This document shows positions 18,221 to 27,644 of a stretch of 64,000 nt of DNA, piece after piece; position 1 is the first letter of the stretch, and the number at the start of each line of letters is the position of its first letter. A program made the position numbers and the translations under genes. The notes below the pieces were generated by a model. The model was not told the origin of the DNA, did no database searches, and saw only the letters and a list, made by a program, of their open reading frames with translations. Source of the stretch: Labrys miyagiensis (GTDB taxonomy: Bacteria; Pseudomonadota; Alphaproteobacteria; Rhizobiales; Labraceae); the NCBI RefSeq assembly GCF_030160835.1, contig NZ_BSPC01000059.1:1-64000 (forward strand), given 5' to 3'.

Positions 18221-18446
18221 GGGCGCGGGTAGCCTCCCCCACGAAGCTGGGGGAGGTGGCCGAACGAAGTGAGGTCGGAGGGGGTGTGGTCAGAATTGAA
18301 CAAGGGAAACACCACACTCGGCTGACATTTCCTCTGCCTCACCCCGCCCACACCCCCTCCGTCATTGCTTCGCAATGCCCAGTGACAACTTCGCACGCGA
18401 AGTTGTCACGGATACCCCCAGCTTCGTGGGGGAGGCTCCCGCGCCC
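18221..18446. repeat. Large composite inverted repeat
   Basis: The left arm (GGGCGCGGGTAGCCTCCCCC with a hairpin ACGAAGCTGGGGG) is mirrored by the right arm ending GGCTCCCGCGCCC. Inner parts also pair: CGGAGGGGGTGTGG with its complement, ATTGC/GCAAT, and GTGACAACTTCG/CGAAGTTGTCAC. It lies between the ABC operon and the aminotransferase gene and could end transcription of the former. The element type is common in Rhizobiales. Confidence 0.7.
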
Positions 18447-18526
18447 ATTGCCTCAGCACACACCTTGCGCAAGCGCGCGCGCCTGACGTACGAGGAAAGC
18501 CGGCCGCCGGGAGACGCAGCGCCCCC

Positions 18527-19687
18527 ATGAACAGAATCTTCGCCGACCTCAAGACCAGCGTCTTCGAGACCATGTCGCGGCTTGCCCGCGAGCATGATGC
18601 CATCAATCTCGGCCAGGGCTTCCCGGATGGGGCTGGCCCCGAGGATGTCAGGCAGAAGGCGGCGGAGGCGGTGGTCTCCGGCTGGAACCAGTATCCGCCC
18701 ATGCTTGGCCTGCCGGAGCTGCGCCAGGCGGTGGCGGCGCATTACCAGCGCTTCCAGGGCCTTGCGCTCGATGCCGACAGCGAGATCATGATCACCTCGG
18801 GCGCCACCGAGGCCATCACCGACGCGCTGATGGCGGTGGTCTCGCCGGGGGACGAGGTCGTCCTGCTCCAGCCGATGTATGACGCCTATCTACCGCTGGT
18901 GCTGCGGGCCGGCGGCGTGCCGCGCTTCGTCACGCTGCAGCCGCCCCATTGGCGCCTGACCCGCGAGGCGCTGGAGGAGGCCTTCACGCCCAGGACGCGC
19001 GCGGTGCTGTTCAACAATCCGCTCAACCCGGCCGCCGTGCGCTTCTCGGACGGGGACCAGGCGCTGCTCGCCGAGTTCTGCGTGCGCCACGATGCCATCG
19101 CCATCTGCGACGAGGTCTGGGAGCATGTGATGTTCGACGGCCGCCGGCACCGGCCCCTGATGAGTTTCGAGGGCATGCGCGAGCGCACCGTCAAGATCGG
19201 CTCGGCCGGCAAGATCTTCTCGCTCACCGGCTGGAAGGTCGGCTTCGTGATGGCGGCGCCCGATATTCTCAGGGTGATTGCCAAGGCGCACCAGTTCTTT
19301 ACCTTCACCACGCCGCCGAACCTGCAGGCGGCGGTTGCCTATGGCCTCGGCAAGGACGACGCTTATTTCACCGGCATGCGAGCCGACTTCCAGCGCTCGC
19401 GCGATCGCTTCGCCGCCGGCCTTGCCGATCTCGGCTTTGTCACGCTGCCCAGCGAGGCGACCTATTTCCTCAACATCGATCTCGCCGCCAGTGGCATCGA
19501 GGAGGGCGATGTGAGCTTCTGCCAGCGCCTCGTCCGGGAGCGCAAGGTGGCTGCCATCCCGGTTTCGGCCTTCTATGCCGAGCATGCCGTGACCTCGGTG
19601 ATCAGGCTCTGCTTTGCCAAGCGTGACGCGACGCTCGACGCCGCGCTCGCCAACCTCAAGGGGCTGATCCCCACGCCCGCCCAGTGA
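18527..19687 (+). CDS. Class I/II PLP-dependent aminotransferase
   Basis: The 386-residue fold-type I aminotransferase has INLGQGFPDG at the N-terminus, ITSGATEA for phosphate binding, NNPLNP (163-168), CDEVWE with the PLP-nitrogen Asp195, and SAGKIFSLTGWKVGF with the Schiff-base Lys229. The pattern fits the methionine/kynurenine or N-succinyldiaminopimelate aminotransferase branch, so the substrate is uncertain. It is cytoplasmic and single, separated from the ABC operon by a repeat and convergent with the membrane protein that follows. Confidence 0.92.
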   Translation: MNRIFADLKTSVFETMSRLAREHDAINLGQGFPDGAGPEDVRQKAAEAVVSGWNQYPPMLGLPELRQAVAAHYQRFQGLALDADSEIMITSGATEAITDALMAVVSPGDEVVLLQPMYDAYLPLVLRAGGVPRFVTLQPPHWRLTREALEEAFTPRTRAVLFNNPLNPAAVRFSDGDQALLAEFCVRHDAIAICDEVWEHVMFDGRRHRPLMSFEGMRERTVKIGSAGKIFSLTGWKVGFVMAAPDILRVIAKAHQFFTFTTPPNLQAAVAYGLGKDDAYFTGMRADFQRSRDRFAAGLADLGFVTLPSEATYFLNIDLAASGIEEGDVSFCQRLVRERKVAAIPVSAFYAEHAVTSVIRLCFAKRDATLDAALANLKGLIPTPAQ

Positions 19688-19693
19688 GCCCTT

Positions 19694-20896
19694 TCAATCC
19701 CGCCGGCGGCGGGCGCCGAGACGGGCGAGGAAGGCGAGCGAGACGGTGGTGAGGCCGAGCGCCATAAGCCACCAGGTCTGCCAGGCGGCCAGCCCCGCGA
19801 ACATCTCCACCAGGGCGGTGGCGCAGACCGCCAGCGCCGCCGGCGTCGAGCGGTCGTCGTCCCGGTCCATGCCGCGGAAGGTGAACCAGACCGCGATGCC
19901 CGCCAGGATGACGCCGACGGCGCCGAGCTCCAGCCAGATCTGCAGGGCGGCGTTGCGGGGCGACGTGAGGATCTGGCCACCGACGCCGCGGGTGAGGGCG
20001 GAGCTGGCGTCGAAGCCGTAGCCGGCGATCAGATGGGTCGGCAGGCTGTAGGTCACGTCGCGCCAGATGGCGACGAGATGGTCGCCCTCGGCCGGCAGCA
20101 GGAAGCCGCCATAGCGGGCCATAAGCCAGCCGATGAGAGGCGCCAGGACCAGCAGGGCCAGTGCGCCGATGCCGACGAGGCGGGCGGCGAGGCGCGGGCG
20201 CCAAAGCGCCACCATCATCACCAGGATGCCGGTGATGAAGGCGGCGAGCACCACCAGATTATGCACCAGCCACAAGGCGAGGATCGTCACCAGGCACATT
20301 AGCACGGCTTGCCAGCTGCGTCCGCGCGCCAGCACGGCGCCGACCGCCGGCCAGATCAGCAGCGCCAGCAGCATGGCGGCGCGCACGCTTTCGACATCCT
20401 CGCTGCCGACTTCACCGATGTCCCGTAGCGGCGAAAAGGGCAGGAATTCCAGCGCCAGCGCCACCGCGGCAATGGAGACACCGATCGGAATGAGGTTGAC
20501 GTCGCTGAAGCGTACATTCGCCTTCAGGCAGGAGATGGTGACGGCGAACAGCAACACGACGAGCAGGACGCCGGGCAATTGACCGGCTGCAGCCGAAGGC
20601 CGCGGCGTCCAGAAGATGGTGACCGCTGCCCAGATCATCAGAAGGAAGAGCGCCAGCGTCTCATAGGAAAGCAAGGAGCGGCTGAGCCGGCGCAGGGCCG
20701 TCGGCAGGCGGCCGTCGAGGGCGGCGGCCAGGATGAGCAGGGCGGTGGCGATCGGCACGATGATCGCCACGGCATGGCGGGAGAACATCGCGAGGAGAGG
20801 CGCGAAGATCACCAGCAGGAACAAGCCCAGCCGGGTGAGTAGGCCCGAAACCGCGAGCGCGGGATCGAGCGGAGCTTCATAGGCGCGCCGTTCCAT
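19694..20896 (-). CDS. O-antigen ligase/polymerase-like membrane protein
   Basis: The 400-residue protein has about ten transmembrane segments and a larger extracytoplasmic loop between late helices (about residues 255-310), the layout of the Wzy/WaaL (O-antigen ligase) superfamily. This implies a role in transferring or polymerising cell-surface glycans. The loop contains LIAGYGFDASSALTRG and a following ARNA-like segment (SPRNAALQIWLELGAVG), matching the family pattern in which a conserved His/Asn precedes the last helices. ATG 20896 is chosen, with GAGGACGAGG upstream; 38 further residues upstream are unlikely. No other surface-polysaccharide gene is adjacent. Confidence 0.8.
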   Translation of the reverse strand: MERRAYEAPLDPALAVSGLLTRLGLFLLVIFAPLLAMFSRHAVAIIVPIATALLILAAALDGRLPTALRRLSRSLLSYETLALFLLMIWAAVTIFWTPRPSAAAGQLPGVLLVVLLFAVTISCLKANVRFSDVNLIPIGVSIAAVALALEFLPFSPLRDIGEVGSEDVESVRAAMLLALLIWPAVGAVLARGRSWQAVLMCLVTILALWLVHNLVVLAAFITGILVMMVALWRPRLAARLVGIGALALLVLAPLIGWLMARYGGFLLPAEGDHLVAIWRDVTYSLPTHLIAGYGFDASSALTRGVGGQILTSPRNAALQIWLELGAVGVILAGIAVWFTFRGMDRDDDRSTPAALAVCATALVEMFAGLAAWQTWWLMALGLTTVSLAFLARLGARRRRD

Positions 20897-21087
20897 CGCC
20901 TCGTCCTCAACACAACACGCTGTAGCTATGGAGGAAGCCTCCCGGAGCGTCCATGACGAAAAAGTCACACTATGGTTAAAATCGTACGCGGCTAAAGATC
21001 TGCGAACCAATCCCAGAGCCTTATTCGGGGCGCAGCCGGAGGCGCTTGCCCATTGCGCTTGCCAGCATGATGGGCCACATCGGCGCG

Positions 21088-23550
21088 ATGCGTTCCTTCG
21101 ACCAGCCCTTGCCCATCGACGAGGCCCTGCCGGCCCTGCTCGCCGCCCTTGAAACGCGCCCGAATGCGGTGCTCGTGGCCCCGCCGGGTGCCGGCAAGAC
21201 CACGCGCGTGCCCCTCGTCTTGCTCGACGAGGCCTGGACGAAGGGCGGCAAGATCGTCGTGCTGGAGCCGCGGCGCCTCGCTGCCCGGGCCGCCGCCGCG
21301 CGCATGGCCTCGACGCTGGGCGAGCCGGTCGGCGCCACCGTCGGCCTCAGGGTGAGGCTGGAATCGCGCATCTCGGCGAGGACGCGCATCGAGGTGGTCA
21401 CCGAGGGCGTGTTCGCGCGCATGATTCTCGACGATCCCGGCCTGACAGGCATCGCCGCCGTGCTGTTCGACGAATTCCACGAACGCTCGCTCGATGCCGA
21501 CGAGGGCCTCGCCTTCGCGCTCGACGCGCAGGCGGGCCTGCGCGAAGACCTGCGCATCCTGCCGATGTCCGCCACCATCGACGGGGGACGCGTCGCCGGC
21601 CTGATCGGCGGGGCGCCGGTGATCGAAAGCGCCGGCCGCGCCTTTCCGGTGACAACGCATTATCTCGGCCGCGACTCCCGCCAGCGAATCGACGAGGTGG
21701 TGGGCGAGGCGGTGATGCGGGCCCTGCGCGCCGAGCGGGGTTCCATCCTGGTCTTCCTGCCGGGGCAGGGGGAGATCATCCGCGTCGCCCGCCTGCTCGG
21801 CGAGAAGAGCCTCGGCGAGGATGTCGATATCGCCCCGCTCTACGGCGCCTTGGATGCGCGCGATCAGGACAGGGCGGTGGCTCCCGCGCCGGCCGGGCGC
21901 CGCAAGGTCGTCCTCGCCACCTCCATCGCCGAGACCAGCCTCACCATCGAGGGCGTGCGCGTGGTCGTCGATGCCGGCCTCGCCCGCGTGCCGCGCTATG
22001 AGCCCGATCTCGGCCTCACCCGGCTCGAAACCGTGCGTGTCTCGCGCGCCAGCGCCGATCAGCGCCGTGGCCGCGCCGGACGCACCGAACCCGGCACCTG
22101 CTACCGCCTCTGGGAGGAGGCAGCGACCGGCGCCTTCGAGGCCTTCGCCAAGCCCGAGATCCTGGCCGCCGATCTCAGCCCGCTGCTGCTCGACTGCGCC
22201 GCCTGGGGCGTCGGCGATCCGCTGACTCTCTCCTGGCTCGATCCGCCCCCGAAGCCGGCGCTCACCGAGGCGCGGGCGCTGCTCACCGCCATCGAGGCGC
22301 TGGATGACGCCGGCCGCCTCACCGATATGGGCCGGCAGCTCTCGGCTCTTGCGCTGCCGCCCCGGCTGGCGCGCATGATCGTGGCGGCCACTGAGACCGG
22401 CGAGGCCATGCTGGCGGCCGAGATCGCCGCCGTGCTTTCCGAGCGCGGACTGGGCGGGGATGGCACCGATCTCGTCGAACGCATCGAGCGCTTCCGGCGC
22501 GATCGCGGTGGCCGCTCGCAGGATATGAGGCGCCTGGCACGCGGCTGGGTGAAGGCGGTCTCGGGCGAGGCAAGGGAGACCGATCCGGCCCGCGCCGGCG
22601 CCGTGCTCGCGCTCGCCTTTCCGGACCGGGTGGCGGTGGCGCGCGGCCAGCCCGGGAGCTTCACCATGGAGAACGGCCGCGCGGCGCGGCTGGAATCGCA
22701 TGACCGGCTGGCGCGCGAGCCCTTCCTCGCCATCGCCGAGATTGCGGGCAGCGCCGGGGCGAGCCGCATCCTGCTCGCCGCCCCGATCGCGCTGGAGGAA
22801 ATCGACGCGCTGCATGGCGTCAGCGAAACGGTGACAACCGGGTATGATTCCGCCACCGCCAGCCTCAAGGCCCGCTCTCTCCGCCGTTACCGCCGCCTTG
22901 TACTGCAGGAATCCACCGCCGCCCTGCCACTCGATGGCGAGGCGGCGGTGCTTCTCGCCCGCGGCCTTGCCCAGAGCGGCATCGATCGTCTGCCCTGGAG
23001 CAAGGCGCAACGCCAGCTGCGTGACCGCGTGGCCTTCCTGCGCACTAGCGGCTCGCCGGGCTGGCCCGACCTTTCCGATGAGGCCCTGGCCGCCAGTGCG
23101 GAGGAGTGGCTCGCGCCGGTCCTCCAGGGCGTGCGCGGGCTCTCCGCCATCACGCCGGATATGCTGGACAGTGCCCTTTCGGGCCTCTTGCCGTGGAGCG
23201 AAAGACGCCGCCTCGACGCCGAGGCGCCGGCCTTCTTTGAGGCGCCGACCGGCTCCAATCTTGCCATCGACTATGAGGCGGAGGGCGGCCCGGCCATCTC
23301 GGTGCGGGTGCAGGAATTGTTCGGCCTGGCCAAACACCCCGCCATCGCCGGTGGGCGCGTCCCGCTGACCCTCAATCTGCTCTCGCCCGCCCATCGCCCG
23401 GTGCAGGTGACCAAGGACCTGCCAGGCTTCTGGAAGGGCTCCTACGCCGCCGTGCGGGTGGAGATGAAGGGGCGCTACCCCCGTCACCCCTGGCCGGAGG
23501 ATCCGGCCGCCGCGACGCCGACGACGAGAGTAAAGCCGAGGGGGACGTAG
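21088..23550 (+). CDS. hrpB: ATP-dependent RNA helicase HrpB
   Basis: The protein has about 820 residues and is a DEAH-box helicase of the HrpB type. Walker A APPGAGKTT is at about 31-39, the DEFHERSLD box corresponds to motif II, LPMSAT is motif III, and ATSIAETSLTIEG with SADQRRGRAGRTEPG gives motifs V and VI. A helicase-associated region and the C-terminal HrpB domain follow. It is cytoplasmic; the physiological role of HrpB is poorly defined. Start choice is uncertain because candidate starts at 21046, 21067 and 21088 lack a well-placed ribosome site. It is divergent from the ligase-like gene. Confidence 0.93.
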   Translation: MRSFDQPLPIDEALPALLAALETRPNAVLVAPPGAGKTTRVPLVLLDEAWTKGGKIVVLEPRRLAARAAAARMASTLGEPVGATVGLRVRLESRISARTRIEVVTEGVFARMILDDPGLTGIAAVLFDEFHERSLDADEGLAFALDAQAGLREDLRILPMSATIDGGRVAGLIGGAPVIESAGRAFPVTTHYLGRDSRQRIDEVVGEAVMRALRAERGSILVFLPGQGEIIRVARLLGEKSLGEDVDIAPLYGALDARDQDRAVAPAPAGRRKVVLATSIAETSLTIEGVRVVVDAGLARVPRYEPDLGLTRLETVRVSRASADQRRGRAGRTEPGTCYRLWEEAATGAFEAFAKPEILAADLSPLLLDCAAWGVGDPLTLSWLDPPPKPALTEARALLTAIEALDDAGRLTDMGRQLSALALPPRLARMIVAATETGEAMLAAEIAAVLSERGLGGDGTDLVERIERFRRDRGGRSQDMRRLARGWVKAVSGEARETDPARAGAVLALAFPDRVAVARGQPGSFTMENGRAARLESHDRLAREPFLAIAEIAGSAGASRILLAAPIALEEIDALHGVSETVTTGYDSATASLKARSLRRYRRLVLQESTAALPLDGEAAVLLARGLAQSGIDRLPWSKAQRQLRDRVAFLRTSGSPGWPDLSDEALAASAEEWLAPVLQGVRGLSAITPDMLDSALSGLLPWSERRRLDAEAPAFFEAPTGSNLAIDYEAEGGPAISVRVQELFGLAKHPAIAGGRVPLTLNLLSPAHRPVQVTKDLPGFWKGSYAAVRVEMKGRYPRHPWPEDPAAATPTTRVKPRGT

Positions 23551-23563
23551 CGCTGGGAGCTTT

Positions 23564-23729
23564 CTTGGGAGCGCGGACATCCTGTCCGCTCTTGAAACGA
23601 TGGAGCATTAGGATGAGGCAGGCCATTGTTGCAGAGCTCGACCTTTTTAGGCCTCAGCCTTAATAACTGGCTTCGTCTTTGCCGGCGGTCGAGCCGTTTC
23701 AAGAGCGGACAGGATGTCCGCGCTCCCAG
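23564..23729. repeat. R1 twin-hairpin element, copy A
   Basis: Two arms of about 35 bp are inverted relative to each other. Each arm contains the hairpin GCGGACA-TCC-TGTCCGC (read on one strand) between CTGGGAGC and TCTTGAAAC. The arms are separated by about 95 bp. The same arm sequence is used in copy B at 31745-31877. It lies after hrpB and before the rpmH promoter region. Confidence 0.85.
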
Positions 23730-23965
23730 TGACGCGCTCCCAGGGATGCGCCCCAGGTGTCACGAACCCTTCGCATTCCCGCTCTTTCGGCGAGACTCCT
23801 GATTGACTTCCCGTCTGGCTTACCTCATAAGCACGGCGAATTTGGCGTCGCCCTCGGGCCGGGACGCACCCAGGGCGATGGCCGGGGCGCGTTTTTGCTG
23901 TTGCAGGTTAGGCGCTGTTCCCATTAACTCGATCGGCATCCGGCCGCGACTGCGGAGAACGACCC
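23730..23965. promoter_or_regulatory. Upstream region of the rpmH-rnpA-yidC operon
   Basis: The 236 bases between the R1 element and rpmH must contain the promoter for a highly expressed ribosomal protein operon. I cannot place -35/-10 boxes with confidence. No gene is seen. Confidence 0.4.
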
Positions 23966-24100
23966 GTGAAACGTACCTATCAACCCTCCAAGCTTGTCCG
24001 CAAGCGTCGCCACGGCTTCCGCGCCCGTCTCGGCACCAAGGCCGGCCGCAAGGTTCTCGCTGCCCGCCGCGCCCACGGCCGCAAGCGCCTGTCCGCCTGA
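23966..24100 (+). CDS. rpmH: 50S ribosomal protein L34
   Basis: The 44-residue product starts [18 protein letters not shown] after a GTG start codon, with GGAG upstream. The whole bL34 pattern is present to KRLSA. It is a structural part of the large ribosomal subunit. It begins the conserved rpmH-rnpA-yidC-yihA order, 61 bp before rnpA. Confidence 0.97.
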   Translation: MKRTYQPSKLVRKRRHGFRARLGTKAGRKVLAARRAHGRKRLSA

Positions 24101-24161
24101 GGCGACCGGGCATGGCGCAATGATGGCCTGTCATTGCGCTCGACAACCCGAGCATTCATCG

Positions 24162-24572
24162 ATGCAGCGACTGCTCAAGCGCCGGGACTTTCTGTTCGTC
24201 CGCGATGGCCGCAGGGCAAATGCTGCGACATTGTCTTTGCAGGCGCGCCGCCGGGAAGGTGGCCAGCCGGGCCTGTCCGAGGCCGCGGGACCGCAGAGCG
24301 ATGAGCCGCGAGTCGGCTTTACCGTGACCAAGAAGGAAGGCGGCGCCGTCGAGCGCAACCGGATCCGCCGGCGCCTGCGCGAGGCGGTGCGGCTCTCTGG
24401 CGCGCTTCACGCGCGCGATGGCCATGATTATGTCGTCGTGGGGCGGCACTCCGCTCTCGGCGCGTCTTTTGCGACGATCGTTGACGAAATGATAGCGGCG
24501 TTCGGCCGTGTGCATGCGGAGCGCCAGGGCGCCCGCAAGCCGCGGCGCTCGGCCGATGAGGCTGCACGATGA
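24162..24572 (+). CDS. rnpA: Ribonuclease P protein component
   Basis: The 136-residue basic protein of RNase P works with the RNA subunit in 5' maturation of tRNA. It begins QRLLKRRDFLFVRDGRR and carries VGFTVTKKEGGAVERNRIRRRLRE, whose RNRIRRRLRE segment is the family's RNA-binding signature. The C-terminal tail is Arg/Ala-rich. ATG 24162 gives the family's usual beginning; longer starts upstream would encode unrelated sequence. Its stop overlaps the yidC start by four bases (ATGA). Confidence 0.96.
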   Translation: MQRLLKRRDFLFVRDGRRANAATLSLQARRREGGQPGLSEAAGPQSDEPRVGFTVTKKEGGAVERNRIRRRLREAVRLSGALHARDGHDYVVVGRHSALGASFATIVDEMIAAFGRVHAERQGARKPRRSADEAAR

Positions 24573-26560
24573 AGAATGTAGACACCAAGAACCTCGTTCT
24601 GGCGATCTTCCTGACGCTGGTGGTGGTCGCGGTCTGGGAATATTTCATCGGCCAGCCCATGCAGCGCCGGCAGGAACTGGCGGCCCAGCAGCAACAGCAG
24701 ATCCAGCAACAACAGCAGGCCGCCCAGCCGCAGCAACCGCAGGCGGCTGCGCCGGCCACCGGCAGCGGCTCGAATGTGCCGGGCGTTACCTCGGGCCAGC
24801 AGCAGTTCGGCAGCCGCGACGCGGCGGTGGAGGCTTCGCAGCGCGTGCAGATCGATTCGCAGCGCCTGATCGGTTCGATCAACCTTACCGGCGGCCTGAT
24901 CGACGACCTTGCCCTGCGCGGCTATCGCGAGACGCTCGATCCCAACTCGCCGAATGTGAAGCTGTTCTCGCCGCGCGGCACGCCGATCCAGGCCGCCGAT
25001 CATCACACCATCGTCGAGAATCACGGCCCCTATTTCACCTATTCCGGCTGGAAGACCGCGCCCGGCGCCAATCTGAAGGTCCCCGGCCTCGACACGGTGT
25101 GGACCGCCAAATCCACTGCGCCCTTGTCCTCGACCTCGCCCGTGCAGCTCGACTGGGACAATGGCCAGGGCCTCGTCTTCCATCGCACCATTTCGATCGA
25201 CACGGACAGGTCCCAGACCGGCTGGCTCGTGCCGGAGGCCGGCGATGAACTGCCTGCGACCGCTCTCGACCTGCCGCGCCAGAACCTGCCGAAGGACGAG
25301 CAGGGCAGCGGTGCCAAGCCGATCGGCGGCTTCTTGTTCACCATCAAGGACAGCGTGGAGAACAAGGGCACCGCGCCGGTCCAGTTGGCCCAGACCTCCT
25401 ACATCGCCCGTATCGGTACACCGACGGTGGGTGGCTATTCGGTGCTGCATGAGGGCCTGATCGGCCGCTTTAGCGGCACACAGGTCGAGACGACCTATAA
25501 GAGCCTCGATCCCGAAAAACCGGTCGATCATGCCAATGCCACCGGCTGGCTCGGCTTCACCGACAAATACTGGGCCAATGCCTTGGTGCCGGATCCGACC
25601 GCAACCTTCGACGGCAAGTTCGAGGTCGGCACGGTCAACGGTGTGCAGACCTATGTCGCCAGCATGTTGCGGCCGGAACAGACGGTGGCGCCCGGTTCCA
25701 CCTATGAGGTGAGCACCGGTCTGTTCTCCGGCGCCAAGGAAGTCGCCACGCTCTCGTATTACGACGAGAAGACGAAGGTGGATAACCTCTCCTACCTGAT
25801 CGACTGGGGCTATCTGTGGTTCATCACCAAGCCGCTCTTCCGTCTGATCGAGATCCTCTTCCATCTGTTCGGCAATTTCGGCCTGGCCATCCTCGGCACC
25901 ACCGTCATCCTCAAGCTGTTCTTCTTCCCGCTCGCCAATCGCTCCTATGAGTCGATGTCGAAGATGAAGAAGGTCCAGCCGGAGATGCAGAAGATCAAGG
26001 ACCAGTTCCCGGACGACAAGATGAAGCAGCAGCAGGCCACGATGGCGCTGTACAAGGAGCAGAAGATCAACCCATTGTCGGGTTGCCTGCCCATGCTCTT
26101 CCAGATCCCGGTGTTCTTCGCGCTCTATAAGGTGCTGTTCGTCACCATCGAAATGCGCCAGGCGCCCTTCTTTGGCTGGATTCATGATCTTTCGGCGCCC
26201 GATCCGACCACGATCTTCAACCTATTCGGCCTGGTTCCGTGGTCGCCGCCGGCGCAGCTGATGGTCGGCTTCTGGGTGATCCTGATGGGTTGCACCATGT
26301 TCATCCAGATGCAGCTCAACCCGGCCCCGCCGGATCCGACCCAGGCCATGATGTTCCGCTACATGCCGATCGTCTTCACCTATATGCTCGCGGCCTTCCC
26401 GGCCGGCCTGGTGATCTACTATTGCTGGAACAACTCGCTCTCGATCCTGCAGCAGACCCTGATCATGAAGAAAAACGGCGCCAAGATCGAATTGTGGGAC
26501 AACCTCAAGTCGATCTTCATAAAAAAAAAGACCCCTGACGGATCCCGCGTAGATGCCTGA
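24569..26560 (+). CDS. yidC: Membrane protein insertase YidC
   Basis: The 663-residue Gram-negative-type YidC inserts and folds inner-membrane proteins, alone or with SecYEG. The N-terminal helix is followed by a long Gln/Ala/Pro-rich linker (about residues 33-75), then the large periplasmic beta-supersandwich domain. The C-terminal 60KD_IMP domain has several helices, with LKLFFFPLANRSYESMSKM and the positively charged groove region. It overlaps rnpA by 4 nt and yihA by 8 nt, so the genes are translationally coupled. Confidence 0.98.
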   Translation: MKNVDTKNLVLAIFLTLVVVAVWEYFIGQPMQRRQELAAQQQQQIQQQQQAAQPQQPQAAAPATGSGSNVPGVTSGQQQFGSRDAAVEASQRVQIDSQRLIGSINLTGGLIDDLALRGYRETLDPNSPNVKLFSPRGTPIQAADHHTIVENHGPYFTYSGWKTAPGANLKVPGLDTVWTAKSTAPLSSTSPVQLDWDNGQGLVFHRTISIDTDRSQTGWLVPEAGDELPATALDLPRQNLPKDEQGSGAKPIGGFLFTIKDSVENKGTAPVQLAQTSYIARIGTPTVGGYSVLHEGLIGRFSGTQVETTYKSLDPEKPVDHANATGWLGFTDKYWANALVPDPTATFDGKFEVGTVNGVQTYVASMLRPEQTVAPGSTYEVSTGLFSGAKEVATLSYYDEKTKVDNLSYLIDWGYLWFITKPLFRLIEILFHLFGNFGLAILGTTVILKLFFFPLANRSYESMSKMKKVQPEMQKIKDQFPDDKMKQQQATMALYKEQKINPLSGCLPMLFQIPVFFALYKVLFVTIEMRQAPFFGWIHDLSAPDPTTIFNLFGLVPWSPPAQLMVGFWVILMGCTMFIQMQLNPAPPDPTQAMMFRYMPIVFTYMLAAFPAGLVIYYCWNNSLSILQQTLIMKKNGAKIELWDNLKSIFIKKKTPDGSRVDA

Positions 26561-27203
26561 GGCCGTGGACTATGCAGCGGCCGGCAAGAAGCTCTTCGCC
26601 GCGAGCTGGGATTTCCGACATGCGAGCAATACGCTGGAAGCCCTGCCGCTGCCCGAGGGGGTGGAGATCGCCCTAGCCGGGCGCTCCAATGTCGGCAAGT
26701 CGAGCCTGATCAACGCGCTGACCAACCGCAATGCTCTGGCGCGCACCTCGCATACGCCGGGCCGTACGCAGGAACTGATCTTCTTCTCGGCAAATGCGCC
26801 GCTGACCCTGGTCGACATGCCCGGCTATGGCTATGCGAAGGTGAGTGATTCCAAGGTCAAGGCCTGGACCAGGCTGATCCATGACTATCTGCGCGGACGG
26901 GTGAATCTCGCTCGCGTCTTCGTGCTGATCGATGCCCGGCACGGCCTCAAGACCACCGACGATGCCGTGCTGAAGACGCTCGACCAGGCGGCCGTGGTCT
27001 ACCAGATCGTGCTGACCAAGGCGGACGAGGTGAAGAAGGCCGACCTTGAAAAGCGGGTTGCCGAGACCAGGGAGAAGATCTCCCGCCGCCCCGCCGCCTT
27101 CCCCGAGCTGATCGTCACTTCGAGCCGCGAAGGTACCGGCATGGACGAACTGCGCGCCACCATCGCCCAAATCCTGGTGGAGCGCGGCGGCCTGAAGCCA
27201 TGA
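26553..27203 (+). CDS. yihA: Ribosome biogenesis GTPase YihA/YsxC (EngB)
   Basis: The 216-residue P-loop GTPase functions in 50S subunit assembly. G1 is GRSNVGKSSLIN, G2 lies around the conserved Thr-containing TPGRTQ, G3 is DMPGYG and G4 is TKAD, with a G5-like TSSREG. It starts inside the end of yidC and ends inside the start of the DUF423 gene (4-nt overlap). This order is typical for Alphaproteobacteria. Confidence 0.96.
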   Translation: MPEAVDYAAAGKKLFAASWDFRHASNTLEALPLPEGVEIALAGRSNVGKSSLINALTNRNALARTSHTPGRTQELIFFSANAPLTLVDMPGYGYAKVSDSKVKAWTRLIHDYLRGRVNLARVFVLIDARHGLKTTDDAVLKTLDQAAVVYQIVLTKADEVKKADLEKRVAETREKISRRPAAFPELIVTSSREGTGMDELRATIAQILVERGGLKP

Positions 27204-27559
27204 TCGCCGACCGTATTCTCGCGGTGCTCGGCTGCCTGTTCGGCGCCGCCGGCATCGTGCTGATGGCGCTCGCCGCCCATGGCCGCTGGCCGGAAATCAA
27301 TTACGCCGCCGTGATGGTGCTCGCCCATGCGCCGGTGCTGCTGGGCGTGGCCGCCGCCATCCGACTCGGCCTGCTGCGCGACTTCGTGGCCCGCCCCGCG
27401 GCCTTCGTGCTGGCGGGCGCCGTTGCGCTCTTTTCGGCCGATGTGGCGCTTCACGCCATCACCGAAGGCCACCTCTTCCCGATGGCCGCACCGACCGGCG
27501 GCACCGTCTCCATCCTTGCCTGGCTGATGCTGGCGGTCTCGGCGGCGATGGCGCGATAG
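27200..27559 (+). CDS. DUF423-family membrane protein (YgdD-like)
   Basis: The 119-residue protein has four transmembrane helices and the family features: a first helix with GAAGIVLMALAAHG, then the AHAPVLLGVAAA and ALFSADVALHAITE segments. DUF423 proteins are inner-membrane proteins of unknown function. It overlaps yihA by four bases and is the last member of the rpmH operon. Confidence 0.88.
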   Translation: MIADRILAVLGCLFGAAGIVLMALAAHGRWPEINYAAVMVLAHAPVLLGVAAAIRLGLLRDFVARPAAFVLAGAVALFSADVALHAITEGHLFPMAAPTGGTVSILAWLMLAVSAAMAR

Positions 27560-27644
27560 CTCCCGTTCTCTTGAAATTCCCGAAGGTCCTTTCCCTCAGC
27601 CCCTATCGTGTATCATGTTGCCTTAACCGCTATCAGGAGCAAGG

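Noticed and set aside
14490-23580. Very long minus-strand open frames opposite the ABC ATPase gene (14490-16583) and hrpB (20992-23580)
   Set aside because: They mirror real genes in GC-rich DNA, have His/Gly/Arg/Ala-rich compositions without domain patterns, and lack ribosome sites.
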